A stretch of DNA of 64,000 bases from Schauerella aestuarii. Its GTDB lineage: Bacteria; Pseudomonadota; Gammaproteobacteria; Burkholderiales; Burkholderiaceae_B. Of this stretch, positions 8,836 through 16,982 are shown one piece after another. The stretch is from positions 868,001 through 932,000 of the forward strand of contig NZ_SIZW01000043.1 of NCBI RefSeq assembly GCF_009866805.1, read 5' to 3'. The notes under the pieces are model-generated. The model ran no database searches. It had not been told where the DNA came from and was given only the letters and a program-made list of their open reading frames with translations. Both the position numbers and the translations under genes were made by a program. The first letter of the stretch is position 1; the number at the start of each line of letters is the position of its first letter.

Positions 8836-9912
8836 TTACGGTCGAGGTCGAGGGCGCGGCGCGCCTGCCGCCGCGACGCGCAGGGCAAGCCGCGTCATTT
8901 CTTCCCAAGGATCGCTCAGCCGTCCGGGCACTTGAATGCCCTTGATCAAGCGGTCGACGTCGTGTGCGTGCTGCACGGCCGCCGGCCAGGCACGCGCCGC
9001 CACGCGACCCAAGGCCTGCTGCGCCAGACGTTCGTGTGCACCGAAGATGCGCATGCGGCGCATCACCGCATTCATGTCCTGGCCGCTGGCGCGCGCGTCG
9101 GCCACACGGGCGAGGATGCGGATTTCTTCGCCGACTGCCCATAGCACCAGCGGGAGCGCTTCGCCTTCGGCCCGCAAGCCGTCGAGCATGCGGACCGTGC
9201 GCGCCACATCGCCTGCCAGCATGGCATCGCGCAAGCCGAATACGTCGTAGCGCGCCACGTCGAGCACGGCGCGTTCGATGTCTTCGGCCGCCAGCGCGCC
9301 CTCGGGATACAACAATCCCAGCTTCTGGATTTCCTGGTGGGCCGCCAGCAGGTTGCCCTCGACCTTGTCGGCAATCCATTGCAACGTGGCGGGGTCGGCC
9401 TGCTGCTTCTGGCGGGCCAGCCGCGCGCCGATCCAGGCGGGCAGACGCGTGCGTTCGATCGTGCCCACATCCACCGAGACGGCTGCGCGCGCAAGCGCCG
9501 TGGCCCATTTGCTGTCGCGCGTGGTTTTATCCAGGCGCGGCAACGTGATGACGACGAGCGTATCGGGATTCGTCTGGCCGCCTTGTTTGGCAGCCAGCCC
9601 CGCCAGCGTTTCACCCCCCACCTTGCCCGGCTTGCCGGTGGGCAACTTGATTTCGACCAAGGTGCGGTCGCCGAAGAGGGACACGCTTTGCGTGGCCGCC
9701 GCGACGGCGCTCCAGTCGCTGCGTGCATCCATGACCAGCGTGTTGCGATCGGTGTAGCCTGCCGCGCGCGCGGCGGCGCGCATGGCGTCGAGCGCTTCGG
9801 TGACGAGCAGCGGTTCGTCGCCACTGATGACGTACAGCGGCGCGAGCGTGCCGCCTGAACGGCGGAGTTGCTCGACGAAGCGGTCGGCATCGAGCGGCGG
9901 CGTCATGCGCAC
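8836..9912 (-). CDS. holA: DNA polymerase III delta subunit
   Basis: A 358-residue clamp-loader subunit that opens the beta sliding clamp. The sequence shows the delta-family start LAPLYVISGDEPLLVTEALDAMR, the AAA+-like segment LVVITLPRLDKTTRDSKWATAL, and LPAWIGARLARQKQ leading into the C-terminal helical collar domain with GNLLAAHQEIQKLGLLYPEG. It begins seven bases after the lptE stop, so the leuS-lptE-holA operon is translationally tight. An alternative start two codons in (MTPPLDADRF) is equally possible. Confidence 0.93.
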   Translation of the reverse strand: MRMTPPLDADRFVEQLRRSGGTLAPLYVISGDEPLLVTEALDAMRAAARAAGYTDRNTLVMDARSDWSAVAAATQSVSLFGDRTLVEIKLPTGKPGKVGGETLAGLAAKQGGQTNPDTLVVITLPRLDKTTRDSKWATALARAAVSVDVGTIERTRLPAWIGARLARQKQQADPATLQWIADKVEGNLLAAHQEIQKLGLLYPEGALAAEDIERAVLDVARYDVFGLRDAMLAGDVARTVRMLDGLRAEGEALPLVLWAVGEEIRILARVADARASGQDMNAVMRRMRIFGAHERLAQQALGRVAARAWPAAVQHAHDVDRLIKGIQVPGRLSDPWEEMTRLALRVAAAGAPRPRPRP

Positions 9913-9919
9913 ATCCGCA

Positions 9920-10600
9920 TCAATAGCGGTCCATGGGCGACACGCGTTGTTGTTCCCACACAGGTGGGCGCGTCTGCGGCAGCGTGACCGACGGGTCGAT
10001 CACGGGCACGTCGGCGCTGATGGGGCGCCCGGCCGCCACGGCCTGCGCGGCTTCGCGCACTTCGGGGGAGGTGACACGGCGCACGATGCGATCGACCAGA
10101 ATCTGCTGCATATTGCGGAACAGCACCGTGATTTCGCCTTCCTTGGCCTGCACGACCTGATCGTTGTAAGGCAGTTCACGCTGCACGGTAAGCAGCGTAT
10201 CGGGCAGGAGCACATTGCCCTTGCCGTCGATCAACCGGAACGTGAACTGCAACGTGAGTTCGTACTGCTCGACGCGGCCCGCGGAGTTCAACGACACTTC
10301 GCGCAGGTTTTGCGTCTGCGACACCTGTTGCAGCTGTGCTTCGGCACCCTTCACCGTTTCGGTGATCGTGGTGTTGGGCGAGGCCGCGACCAGTTGGCGC
10401 CGCAAGCTGGCACCGAAGGGCGAATTGTCGGGCACGCCCACATACAGCGTGTTGAACGGCAACGGCGACGTGCCGCGCGGCGCGAAGCCGCAGGCGGCGA
10501 GCAACGCCAGCGCCGCCGAGGCGACAAGCCATCGGGGGCCACGCCCCAAAAGGGCTCGGGCGGCTCCGAAATGACGCGCAGAATTCATGCTAGACCTCAT
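9920..10600 (-). CDS. lptE: LPS-assembly lipoprotein LptE
   Basis: Outer-membrane lipoprotein that plugs the LptD barrel during lipopolysaccharide insertion. The N-terminus has a basic stretch, a hydrophobic core and the lipobox LLAAC, with Cys as the mature first residue. The body shows the LptE pattern: GFAPRG after the Cys, TLYVG, an Arg-rich SLRRQLVAAS helix and YELTLQFTFRL strands. Start: the leuS stop TGA (10600-10602) shares its A with this ATG (10598-10600), a TGATG coupling; a second ATG four codons in (MNSARHF) is also possible. Length about 226 residues with an extended C-terminal tail ending VSPMDRY. Confidence 0.9.
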   Translation of the reverse strand: MRSSMNSARHFGAARALLGRGPRWLVASAALALLAACGFAPRGTSPLPFNTLYVGVPDNSPFGASLRRQLVAASPNTTITETVKGAEAQLQQVSQTQNLREVSLNSAGRVEQYELTLQFTFRLIDGKGNVLLPDTLLTVQRELPYNDQVVQAKEGEITVLFRNMQQILVDRIVRRVTSPEVREAAQAVAAGRPISADVPVIDPSVTLPQTRPPVWEQQRVSPMDRY

Positions 10601-13257
10601 CAACCGACCACGTTAACCAGTTTGTTGGGCACCACGATAACCCGCTTCGGGGGACGGCCCTCGAGGTAGCGTTCGACGGCCTCGTGCCCGGCTGCCAATG
10701 CCTCGATCGCGCTGCGTTCCGCCGTGGCAGCCACGCGAATGGCACCGCGCAATTTGCCATTGACCTGCAGCATCAGCTCGACTTCGTCGGCGATGAGCGC
10801 CGCTTCGTCGACCTGCGGCCACGGCGCGTCGAGCAGCTCACCGTATTGATCGGCGTAACCGAGATCGCGCCACATGTGCCACGTGACGTGCGGCACGACC
10901 GGGTAGATCACGCGCAGCAGGATACCGAAGACTTCGGCACGCGCCGCGTCGCTCACCGCGCCTTCGGGCAGCACGGCGTTTTCGAAGGCGTTGAGCAGCT
11001 TCATGCTGGCCGACACCACGGTGTTGTACTGGATGCGCTGATAGTCGTAGTCGGCTTGCTTGAGCAGGCCATAGACCTCGCGGCGCAGATCCTTGACGGC
11101 CGACGGCGCATCCGCGAAATCGACCTTGGCTGCAAGGCCGCGCGCGAGCGATTCGCGGTTGGCATAGCCTTGCGACCACAGTCGGCGCAGGTAGCGGTTC
11201 GCGCCTTCCACGCCCGAATCGGACCACTCGAGCGTTTGCTCGGGCGGGCTGGCGAACATGACGAAAAGGCGTGCGGTATCGGCGCCCAACGTGTCGATCA
11301 GCGATTGCGGATCGACACCGTTGTTTTTCGATTTCGACATCGTGCCCACGCCACCGTAGGTGATGGGGGACTGGTCGGCGCGCAGGTGAGCGCCCGTGAT
11401 CGCGCCTTTCTCGTCGTACTCGTTTTCGACTTCCTCGGGCCAGAAATACTCGATGCCGCCCTGGGCATTCTTGCGCGAGTAGATATGGTTGAGCACCATG
11501 CCCTGGCACAGCAGCTTGGTGAAGGGCTCGTCGAACTTGACCAGACCCATGTCGCGCATCACACGCGACCAGAAGCGCGAATACAGCAGATGCAGGACCG
11601 CATGCTCGATCCCGCCGATGTATTGATCCATCGGCATCCAGTAGTCGTTGCGGGCATCGACCATGGCTTGATCGTTGTCCGGCGACGTATAGCGCATGTA
11701 GTACCACGACGAATCGACGAAGGTATCCATCGTGTCGGTTTCGCGGCGTGCGGGCTTGCCGCAAGACGGGCACGTGCACGACAGGAAGGCCTCGTGCTTG
11801 GCCAGCGGATTGCCGCTGCCATCCGGAATCAGATCGTCAGGCAGGACCACCGGCAGATCGGCCTCGGGCACCGGCACCGCACCGCAATCTTCGCAGTGGA
11901 TGATCGGGATGGGCGTGCCCCAGTAGCGTTGACGCGAGATGCCCCAGTCGCGCAAGCGCCACGTGGTTTGCTTTTCGCCCAAGCCTTGTGCGGCCAGCGC
12001 TTGCGAGACGGCATCCACGGCGGCTGTGTGCGACAGGCCATCGAACGGTGCGGAGTTGACGGTGACGCCGGTTTGCTTATCGCCGTACCAATCGTGCCAG
12101 GTCGTGTCGTCGTAGGTTTTGCCTTCGACGGCGACCACCTGCTTGATCGGCAGATCGTATTTGCGTGCGAACGCGAAGTCGCGCTCGTCGTGGGCCGGCA
12201 CGCCCATCACGGCACCGTCGCCGTAGGTGATCAACACGTAGTTGCCGACCCACACGTCGATCAGGTTGCCGGTGACGGGGTGCTTCACCTGCAGGCCCGT
12301 GGGCATGCCTTCTTTCTCGCGCGTGGCCATTTCGGCTTCGGTCGTGCCGCCTTGACGGCACAGTTCGATGAAGGCGGCCAGTTCGGGATTGGTTTGAGCG
12401 GCGTGTGTGGCCAGGGGGTGCTCGGGCGCGACGGCGCAGAAGGTCACGCCCATGATGGTATCGGCCCGCGTCGTGAAGACGTACATGCGGCCATCCTGGA
12501 TCAGCGCGCCCGACGCATCGCGGATCTCGTGGGGGAACGCGAAGCGAACACCGGCACTCTTGCCGATCCAGTTTTCCTGCATCAGGCGCACGCGCTCGGG
12601 CCAGCCGGGCAGGCCATCCTGCACGAAGCCCAGCAGCTCATCCGCGTAGTCGGTGATGCGCAGGTAGTAGCCGGGAATCTCGCGCTTTTCGACCGGTGCG
12701 CCCGAACGCCAGCCGCGGCCGTCGATCACCTGCTCGTTGGCGAGCACCGTCTGGTCGACCGGATCCCAGTTCACGACCTGCGTCTTGCGGTACGCGATGC
12801 CCTTGTCGAGCATCTTCAGGAACAGCCACTGGTTCCATTTGTAGTACTTGGGATCGCAGGCGCACATTTCGCGCGACCAATCGATCGCCAGGCCCATCGC
12901 CTTCATCTGGCCCTTCATATAGGCGATGTTGTCGTAGGTCCACTTTGCAGGCGGCACCTTGGACTTGATGGCGGCGTTTTCGGCCGGCATCCCGAACGCG
13001 TCCCAGCCCATGGGCATCAACACGTTGAATCCCCGCATGCGGAGCTGACGCGCCATCATGTCGTTGATGGTGTAGTTGCGCACGTGGCCCATGTGCAGCT
13101 TGCCGCTGGGGTAGGGCAGCATGGAGCAGGCGTAGAACTTCGGCTTTTCCGAACCGTCGGCCGCCAGGGCGTGTTCGGTGACGCGATAGACATCGCGAGT
13201 CTGCCAATCTTCACGGGCAAAGGATTCGACGGTAAGGGGACTGTAGCGTTCCTGCAT
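10600..13257 (-). CDS. leuS: Leucyl-tRNA synthetase
   Basis: An 885-residue class I aminoacyl-tRNA synthetase. The HIGH signature is HMGH at residues 55-58, followed by the CP1 editing domain ([22 protein letters not shown]) with the conserved threonine-rich pocket. A zinc-like CTCPSCG pair lies inside the second insertion, and the KMSKS loop reads TMSKSKNNG. The C-terminal anticodon-binding domain ends [13 protein letters not shown]. The start was set at the ATG of [10 protein letters not shown], which begins the conserved N-terminus; 17 further in-frame codons upstream are not conserved-looking. First gene of the leuS-lptE-holA operon; its stop overlaps the lptE start. Confidence 0.97.
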   Translation of the reverse strand: MQERYSPLTVESFAREDWQTRDVYRVTEHALAADGSEKPKFYACSMLPYPSGKLHMGHVRNYTINDMMARQLRMRGFNVLMPMGWDAFGMPAENAAIKSKVPPAKWTYDNIAYMKGQMKAMGLAIDWSREMCACDPKYYKWNQWLFLKMLDKGIAYRKTQVVNWDPVDQTVLANEQVIDGRGWRSGAPVEKREIPGYYLRITDYADELLGFVQDGLPGWPERVRLMQENWIGKSAGVRFAFPHEIRDASGALIQDGRMYVFTTRADTIMGVTFCAVAPEHPLATHAAQTNPELAAFIELCRQGGTTEAEMATREKEGMPTGLQVKHPVTGNLIDVWVGNYVLITYGDGAVMGVPAHDERDFAFARKYDLPIKQVVAVEGKTYDDTTWHDWYGDKQTGVTVNSAPFDGLSHTAAVDAVSQALAAQGLGEKQTTWRLRDWGISRQRYWGTPIPIIHCEDCGAVPVPEADLPVVLPDDLIPDGSGNPLAKHEAFLSCTCPSCGKPARRETDTMDTFVDSSWYYMRYTSPDNDQAMVDARNDYWMPMDQYIGGIEHAVLHLLYSRFWSRVMRDMGLVKFDEPFTKLLCQGMVLNHIYSRKNAQGGIEYFWPEEVENEYDEKGAITGAHLRADQSPITYGGVGTMSKSKNNGVDPQSLIDTLGADTARLFVMFASPPEQTLEWSDSGVEGANRYLRRLWSQGYANRESLARGLAAKVDFADAPSAVKDLRREVYGLLKQADYDYQRIQYNTVVSASMKLLNAFENAVLPEGAVSDAARAEVFGILLRVIYPVVPHVTWHMWRDLGYADQYGELLDAPWPQVDEAALIADEVELMLQVNGKLRGAIRVAATAERSAIEALAAGHEAVERYLEGRPPKRVIVVPNKLVNVVG

Positions 13258-13347
13258 GGGACTCTTGGGACGAAAGGGCGGTTGGCGCCGGCAGCACGCC
13301 AGCGTCAAAACCGTCGATTATAAGAGTTGCGCGCCCCCTGTGCCTGC

Positions 13348-14553
13348 TTACTGGATACGAGCGTGGCGCGAACCGATGGCGTAGGCCAATGTGGCCGCCG
13401 ATAATGCGACGCCGATCGTGGTCACGCCGTGCCAGCCCCAATGGGCGAACGCGGCTGCCGAAGCCAGCGAACCGGCCGCACCGCCGATGAAGTAGGCCGT
13501 CATGTAGCCGGAGGTCAACCGGCTGCGGGCTTCGGGACGCAACCGGTAGATCGCGCTTTGATTGGTGATATGCACGCCCTGAACGGCTAGATCGAGAATC
13601 AGGATGCCCGCGATGAGCGCGACGATCGCGTGCTCGGCGGCAAACAGCACGCCCCAGGACGCCACGAGCAGCATCAACGCGGCGGCGGTGGACCGGTTGC
13701 CCCAGCCTCGATCCACGAAGACCCCGAAGCGGCCGGCGGCCACGGCGCCCATTGCACCTGCCAGGCCGAAGAGCCCGATCGTGCCATCGCTGAATCCATA
13801 AGCGGGGCCCGCGAGCAGAAAGGTCAGCGACGTCCACAGCATGCTGAACGAGGCGAATACGCTGGCGCCCAGAAGAGCTCGGGTGCGGAAATGCGGTTCT
13901 TCCACGAACAGCATGAACACCGACCCCACCAGCTTGGGATAGCTCAAGGTGCTGCGCTCGCGGTTGACCGGCAAGCGGCGCCACAGCAGGCCCGCCATGA
14001 CCACAAGCAGTGCGGCGGCAACCCAGTACACCGTGCGCCAACTGCCGATCTCGGCCAGGCCGCCGGCCAGGGTGCGTCCCAGCAGGATGCCCAGCAACAG
14101 ACCGCTCATGATCGTGCCGACGGTTTTGCCGCGTACCTCGGGCGCGGCCCACGTGGCGGCGAATGGCACCAGGATCTGGGCCACGACGGACACGAACCCG
14201 GTCATCCCGGTGCCCAGCAGCACCATGCTCAGACTGGTCGCGTTGGCCGTTACGAGCAGGCCTGCTGCCGATACCAGCGTCATGCCGCAGATCAGGGTGC
14301 GGCGCTCGAGCCGGTCGCCCAGGGGCACGAGCAACAGCAGGCCGGCAGCGTAGCTGAGTTGCGCCACCGTGACGATGGTGCCGGCAGCGGCGTTGGAGAC
14401 GCCAAACGCCTGGCCGATGGTATGCAGCAGCGGCTGCGCGTAATAGTTGCTGGCCACGACCAGGCCCGTGGCCAAGGCCATCAGCGCGACCATGAAACGC
14501 GTGAGGGGCGGCAGGCCCGGCGGGGTGGACGGGGGCGTGGCTGAAGGGCTCAT
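13348..14553 (-). CDS. MFS transporter
   Basis: A 401-residue, 12-helix major facilitator. The family loop between helices 2 and 3 reads LVPLGDRLERRTLICG, and helix 5 has the motif-C-like GLLLGILLGRTLAGGLAEIGSWRTVYWVAA. It belongs to the drug/arabinose-exporter-like branch of MFS; the substrate is unknown. Its ATG overlaps the stop of the upstream MFS gene by four bases (ATGA, 14550-14553), so the two are cotranslated. With the MarR gene ahead they form a three-gene operon that looks like a regulated efflux unit. It ends 90 bases upstream of the leuS start on the same strand, without an obvious terminator. Confidence 0.85.
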   Translation of the reverse strand: MSPSATPPSTPPGLPPLTRFMVALMALATGLVVASNYYAQPLLHTIGQAFGVSNAAAGTIVTVAQLSYAAGLLLLVPLGDRLERRTLICGMTLVSAAGLLVTANATSLSMVLLGTGMTGFVSVVAQILVPFAATWAAPEVRGKTVGTIMSGLLLGILLGRTLAGGLAEIGSWRTVYWVAAALLVVMAGLLWRRLPVNRERSTLSYPKLVGSVFMLFVEEPHFRTRALLGASVFASFSMLWTSLTFLLAGPAYGFSDGTIGLFGLAGAMGAVAAGRFGVFVDRGWGNRSTAAALMLLVASWGVLFAAEHAIVALIAGILILDLAVQGVHITNQSAIYRLRPEARSRLTSGYMTAYFIGGAAGSLASAAAFAHWGWHGVTTIGVALSAATLAYAIGSRHARIQ

Positions 14554-15815
14554 GTGGGACTGAATGCCGAGGCGGATGGGGAACTAGGCGCGGCAGCATG
14601 CTCGGGCACGGGTTCGAACCGGGCGATGCTGCGCGGCGAGAAGCGCACGGTGAGCGGAATGGCCGCGAGCAACGCCACGGCGATCACGCCCCAGGCGGCT
14701 GTGAACGTGCCCAACTCGTCGCGCAACAGGCCGGCGGCGAAGGGCATGCTGCCGGCGATGAGGTAGCCGATGCCCTGTACGAAGCCCGTCAGAACGCCTG
14801 CGCGCTCCGGGCGGCTGCTGTGATCCAGCGTCAGGATCAGCGTGAGCGGAAACAGTGCCCCCACGCCCAATCCCAGGCACGCCACGGCGGGCCAGGCGAG
14901 CGCATCGGGCGCGAAGATCAGCCCGGCAAAGCCCGTAACGCCCAGCCCCATGCAGACGATCAGCGGGCCGCGCCGGTCGGGAAAGCGCGCCGCTACAGTA
15001 GAGACCGTCAGCCCGGCAATCACTTCGAACACGGTCAATCCGGCGAGCAACGCGCCGGCGTCGAATGCGGACCACCCGCGTTCAAGATAGAAGGGCGCCA
15101 GCCAGGCAAGCAAAAGGGTGTAGCAGGCCGTCTCGATCCCGAAGACGCACGCCAGGGCCCAGGTGCGCAGACGGCGCGCGGGATGAGTGGGCGGTATGCC
15201 GGTGGGCGGGGTGCGCGTGCCGGGCGTAGTTGCGGATACCGAGGCCCGCGTGCGCGTTGCGGCAAACCAGGCCGCCAGCGCCAGCACGGCCGGTATGGCG
15301 CACGCGGCCAGTGCATATTGCCAGCCGATGGCGGGAAGCAGCGTGGGTGCCGTCATGGCCGCCAATGCGGCACCGCCCATGATGGCCGTCACGTAGAGTC
15401 CCATCACGCGTTCGGCACCGTGCGGAAACCGATACTTGATATAGCCGGGCATCAGCGTTTGCACCGCACCGATCCCGATGCCGGCGAGTGCTGCGGTAAG
15501 GAGCAAACCGGTGGTCGTGTCGAACCAGATTCGCAGCACACTGGCGATCAGGATCAAGGCCACGCCGATGGCGATGCCACGGCGCATGCCGATGGCGTAG
15601 AGCGCGGCACCGCCCAAGGCGAGCACGCCCATGGCGAGAATCGGCAGGCTGGTGGCCCAGCCTGCCGCCTGAAACGACAACCCCGTCGATGCGCGGATGG
15701 CATCGAGCAACGGTCCCACTGCGGCAAGCGCCGGTCGTAGACTCAGGCCGACCAGGATGATGGCGACCACCGCGAAGATCGCGGCAGGGGTACTGAGTGA
15801 GCGGTGGGAAGTCAT
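14550..15815 (-). CDS. CynX/NimT family MFS transporter
   Basis: A 421-residue, 12-helix transporter resembling the CynX (cyanate) and NimT (2-nitroimidazole) branch of the major facilitators: the start has the characteristic LVGLSLRPALAAVGPLLDAIR, followed by GAVQTLMPGYIKYRFP, and a mid-loop Thr/Pro-rich insert near residues 195-215. The C-terminal tail is Ala/Ser/Pro-rich. It overlaps the MarR gene by four bases at its start and the second MFS gene by four bases at its end, an arrangement typical of a coupled operon controlled by the first-gene repressor. Substrate not readable from sequence. Confidence 0.82.
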   Translation of the reverse strand: MTSHRSLSTPAAIFAVVAIILVGLSLRPALAAVGPLLDAIRASTGLSFQAAGWATSLPILAMGVLALGGAALYAIGMRRGIAIGVALILIASVLRIWFDTTTGLLLTAALAGIGIGAVQTLMPGYIKYRFPHGAERVMGLYVTAIMGGAALAAMTAPTLLPAIGWQYALAACAIPAVLALAAWFAATRTRASVSATTPGTRTPPTGIPPTHPARRLRTWALACVFGIETACYTLLLAWLAPFYLERGWSAFDAGALLAGLTVFEVIAGLTVSTVAARFPDRRGPLIVCMGLGVTGFAGLIFAPDALAWPAVACLGLGVGALFPLTLILTLDHSSRPERAGVLTGFVQGIGYLIAGSMPFAAGLLRDELGTFTAAWGVIAVALLAAIPLTVRFSPRSIARFEPVPEHAAAPSSPSASAFSPT

Positions 15816-16324
15816 GCAGTGATACCGCCTTTGGCGCGGCTGTCGTGATCGGTAAGGAGCGTTTTGAGCAGGTGGGCCAACTGAGCGTGCTGTGGACCAT
15901 CCAGCGGTGCCGTCAGGCGCGCCAGCGCCGCCAGATAATCGTGCAGCACGGCATCGGTCTTGTCGCGCCCTGCATCGGTGAGCGTGACGAACAGGCTGCG
16001 CCGGTCGTCGGGATTGGGCTCACGCACGATCCAGCCGGCCGACGTCAGCCGGTCGAGGCGGTTCGTCATCGCACCTGAAGAGAGCAACAGGGCGTCGATG
16101 AGCCGCTGCGGGGTCAGGCGATACGGCGCGCCCGAGCGATACACCGTGGCCAGCACATCGAATTCGCCTTGGTTCAAGCCATGTTGCTTGAAGGTGGCGT
16201 CGACCTCGCGGGTGGCAACGACCGCCAGCCGAAACAGCCGGCTCACCACCGCCATATCGTCCACAGGGGTCTCGGGCAGGGCCGCGCGCCATTGGGCAAG
16301 CACAAAATCAACGTGATCCGACAT
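15812..16324 (-). CDS. MarR family transcriptional regulator
   Basis: A 170-residue dimeric winged-helix repressor. The helix-turn-helix runs LNQGEFDVLATVYRSG ... LTPQRLIDALLLSSGAMTNRLDRL, and the wing carries the family signature D-D-R-R (NPDDRRSLFVTLTDAGRD). It is the first gene of an operon with two MFS transporters joined by four-base overlaps, so it most likely represses its own operon and is released by a transported compound. A palindrome of the MarR type lies 26-41 bases upstream of its start codon, consistent with autoregulation. Confidence 0.9.
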   Translation of the reverse strand: MSDHVDFVLAQWRAALPETPVDDMAVVSRLFRLAVVATREVDATFKQHGLNQGEFDVLATVYRSGAPYRLTPQRLIDALLLSSGAMTNRLDRLTSAGWIVREPNPDDRRSLFVTLTDAGRDKTDAVLHDYLAALARLTAPLDGPQHAQLAHLLKTLLTDHDSRAKGGITA

Positions 16325-16349
16325 CGGTCTATCTATCTCTACATAAAGA

Positions 16350-16365
16350 ATCTTGATATCGAGAT
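16350..16365. promoter_or_regulatory. Candidate MarR operator palindrome
   Basis: ATCTTGATATCGAGAT is an inverted repeat with one mismatched pair (half-sites ATCTTGAT and ATCTCGAT). The spacing and the TCTTGA/TCGAGA core resemble operators known for MarR-family proteins. It sits just upstream of the MarR start codon in an AT-rich stretch of otherwise GC-rich DNA, where the leftward promoter must lie. Confidence 0.6.
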
Positions 16366-16597
16366 ATTAGTGGATTGGCTCGGCGAAGTCGAATCGCCGT
16401 ATCGGACCGGGCTGATGGTGAGGCTTGGGATTGGGCCGGCGGCGACGACGCCTGCAATTCGGGCCATCGAAACAACTGCGTACATCCTCGCCATGAGGGT
16501 TCATGCCGTCGTCATCCCGGAGGTCTAGTTTGTGATGTGACGACTTCGGTTGTCTCGCTTGAACGATCTCAGCTAAACGATCTCAGGAGTATCAACG

Positions 16598-16813
16598 ATG
16601 CAGTGGTTTCATCGGCGAGCCGTCCCGCTCGCTTTCATCGCCGTGTTGAGCATGGGCCTGACCGCCTGTGGCGGCGATGACGACAACGACGCCCCGCCAG
16701 CGCCGCCTGCCGTGCCCGGCAACCCAGGCACACCGGTCGATCCGCCCACGACGCCGGGCGATCCCACACCGCCGCCCACGCCCCCGGAGCGCCAACTGCA
16801 ATGCGCGCCATGA
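16598..16813 (+). CDS. Short Pro-rich lipoprotein, possibly a truncated remnant
   Basis: A 71-residue product with a convincing lipoprotein signal: basic start MQWFHRR, hydrophobic core, and lipobox GLTAC followed by Gly-Gly and an Asp run. A good ribosome site (AGGAG, about 10 bases upstream) precedes the ATG. After the Cys there is only an acidic stretch and a Pro/Thr-rich linker ending ERQLQCAP. Such linkers normally lead into a folded exported domain, which is missing here: a stop follows and no continuation is seen in the other frames before the phospholipase gene. It may be a real small lipoprotein or the front end of a lost gene. Confidence 0.5.
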   Translation: MQWFHRRAVPLAFIAVLSMGLTACGGDDDNDAPPAPPAVPGNPGTPVDPPTTPGDPTPPPTPPERQLQCAP

Positions 16814-16982
16814 TCGCCGCGCGAAATGACGGCGTGCCGATGTTTCGGCATCTGCTCAGTTGCCGCCGCGCGCTGTCGCATTCGTTCGCCTTGTTTTGCA
16901 ACGTGCCCGGCACGTTTGCCACGCGCTGCCGCAAATACTCGATTGCGTTTGCCCTGTGCGTCTTCGCTTTTCAGGAGTTGTC

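Noticed and set aside
10684-13323. An 879-codon plus-strand frame opposite leuS
   Set aside because: leuS is unmistakable on the other strand; this frame is its GC-biased mirror.
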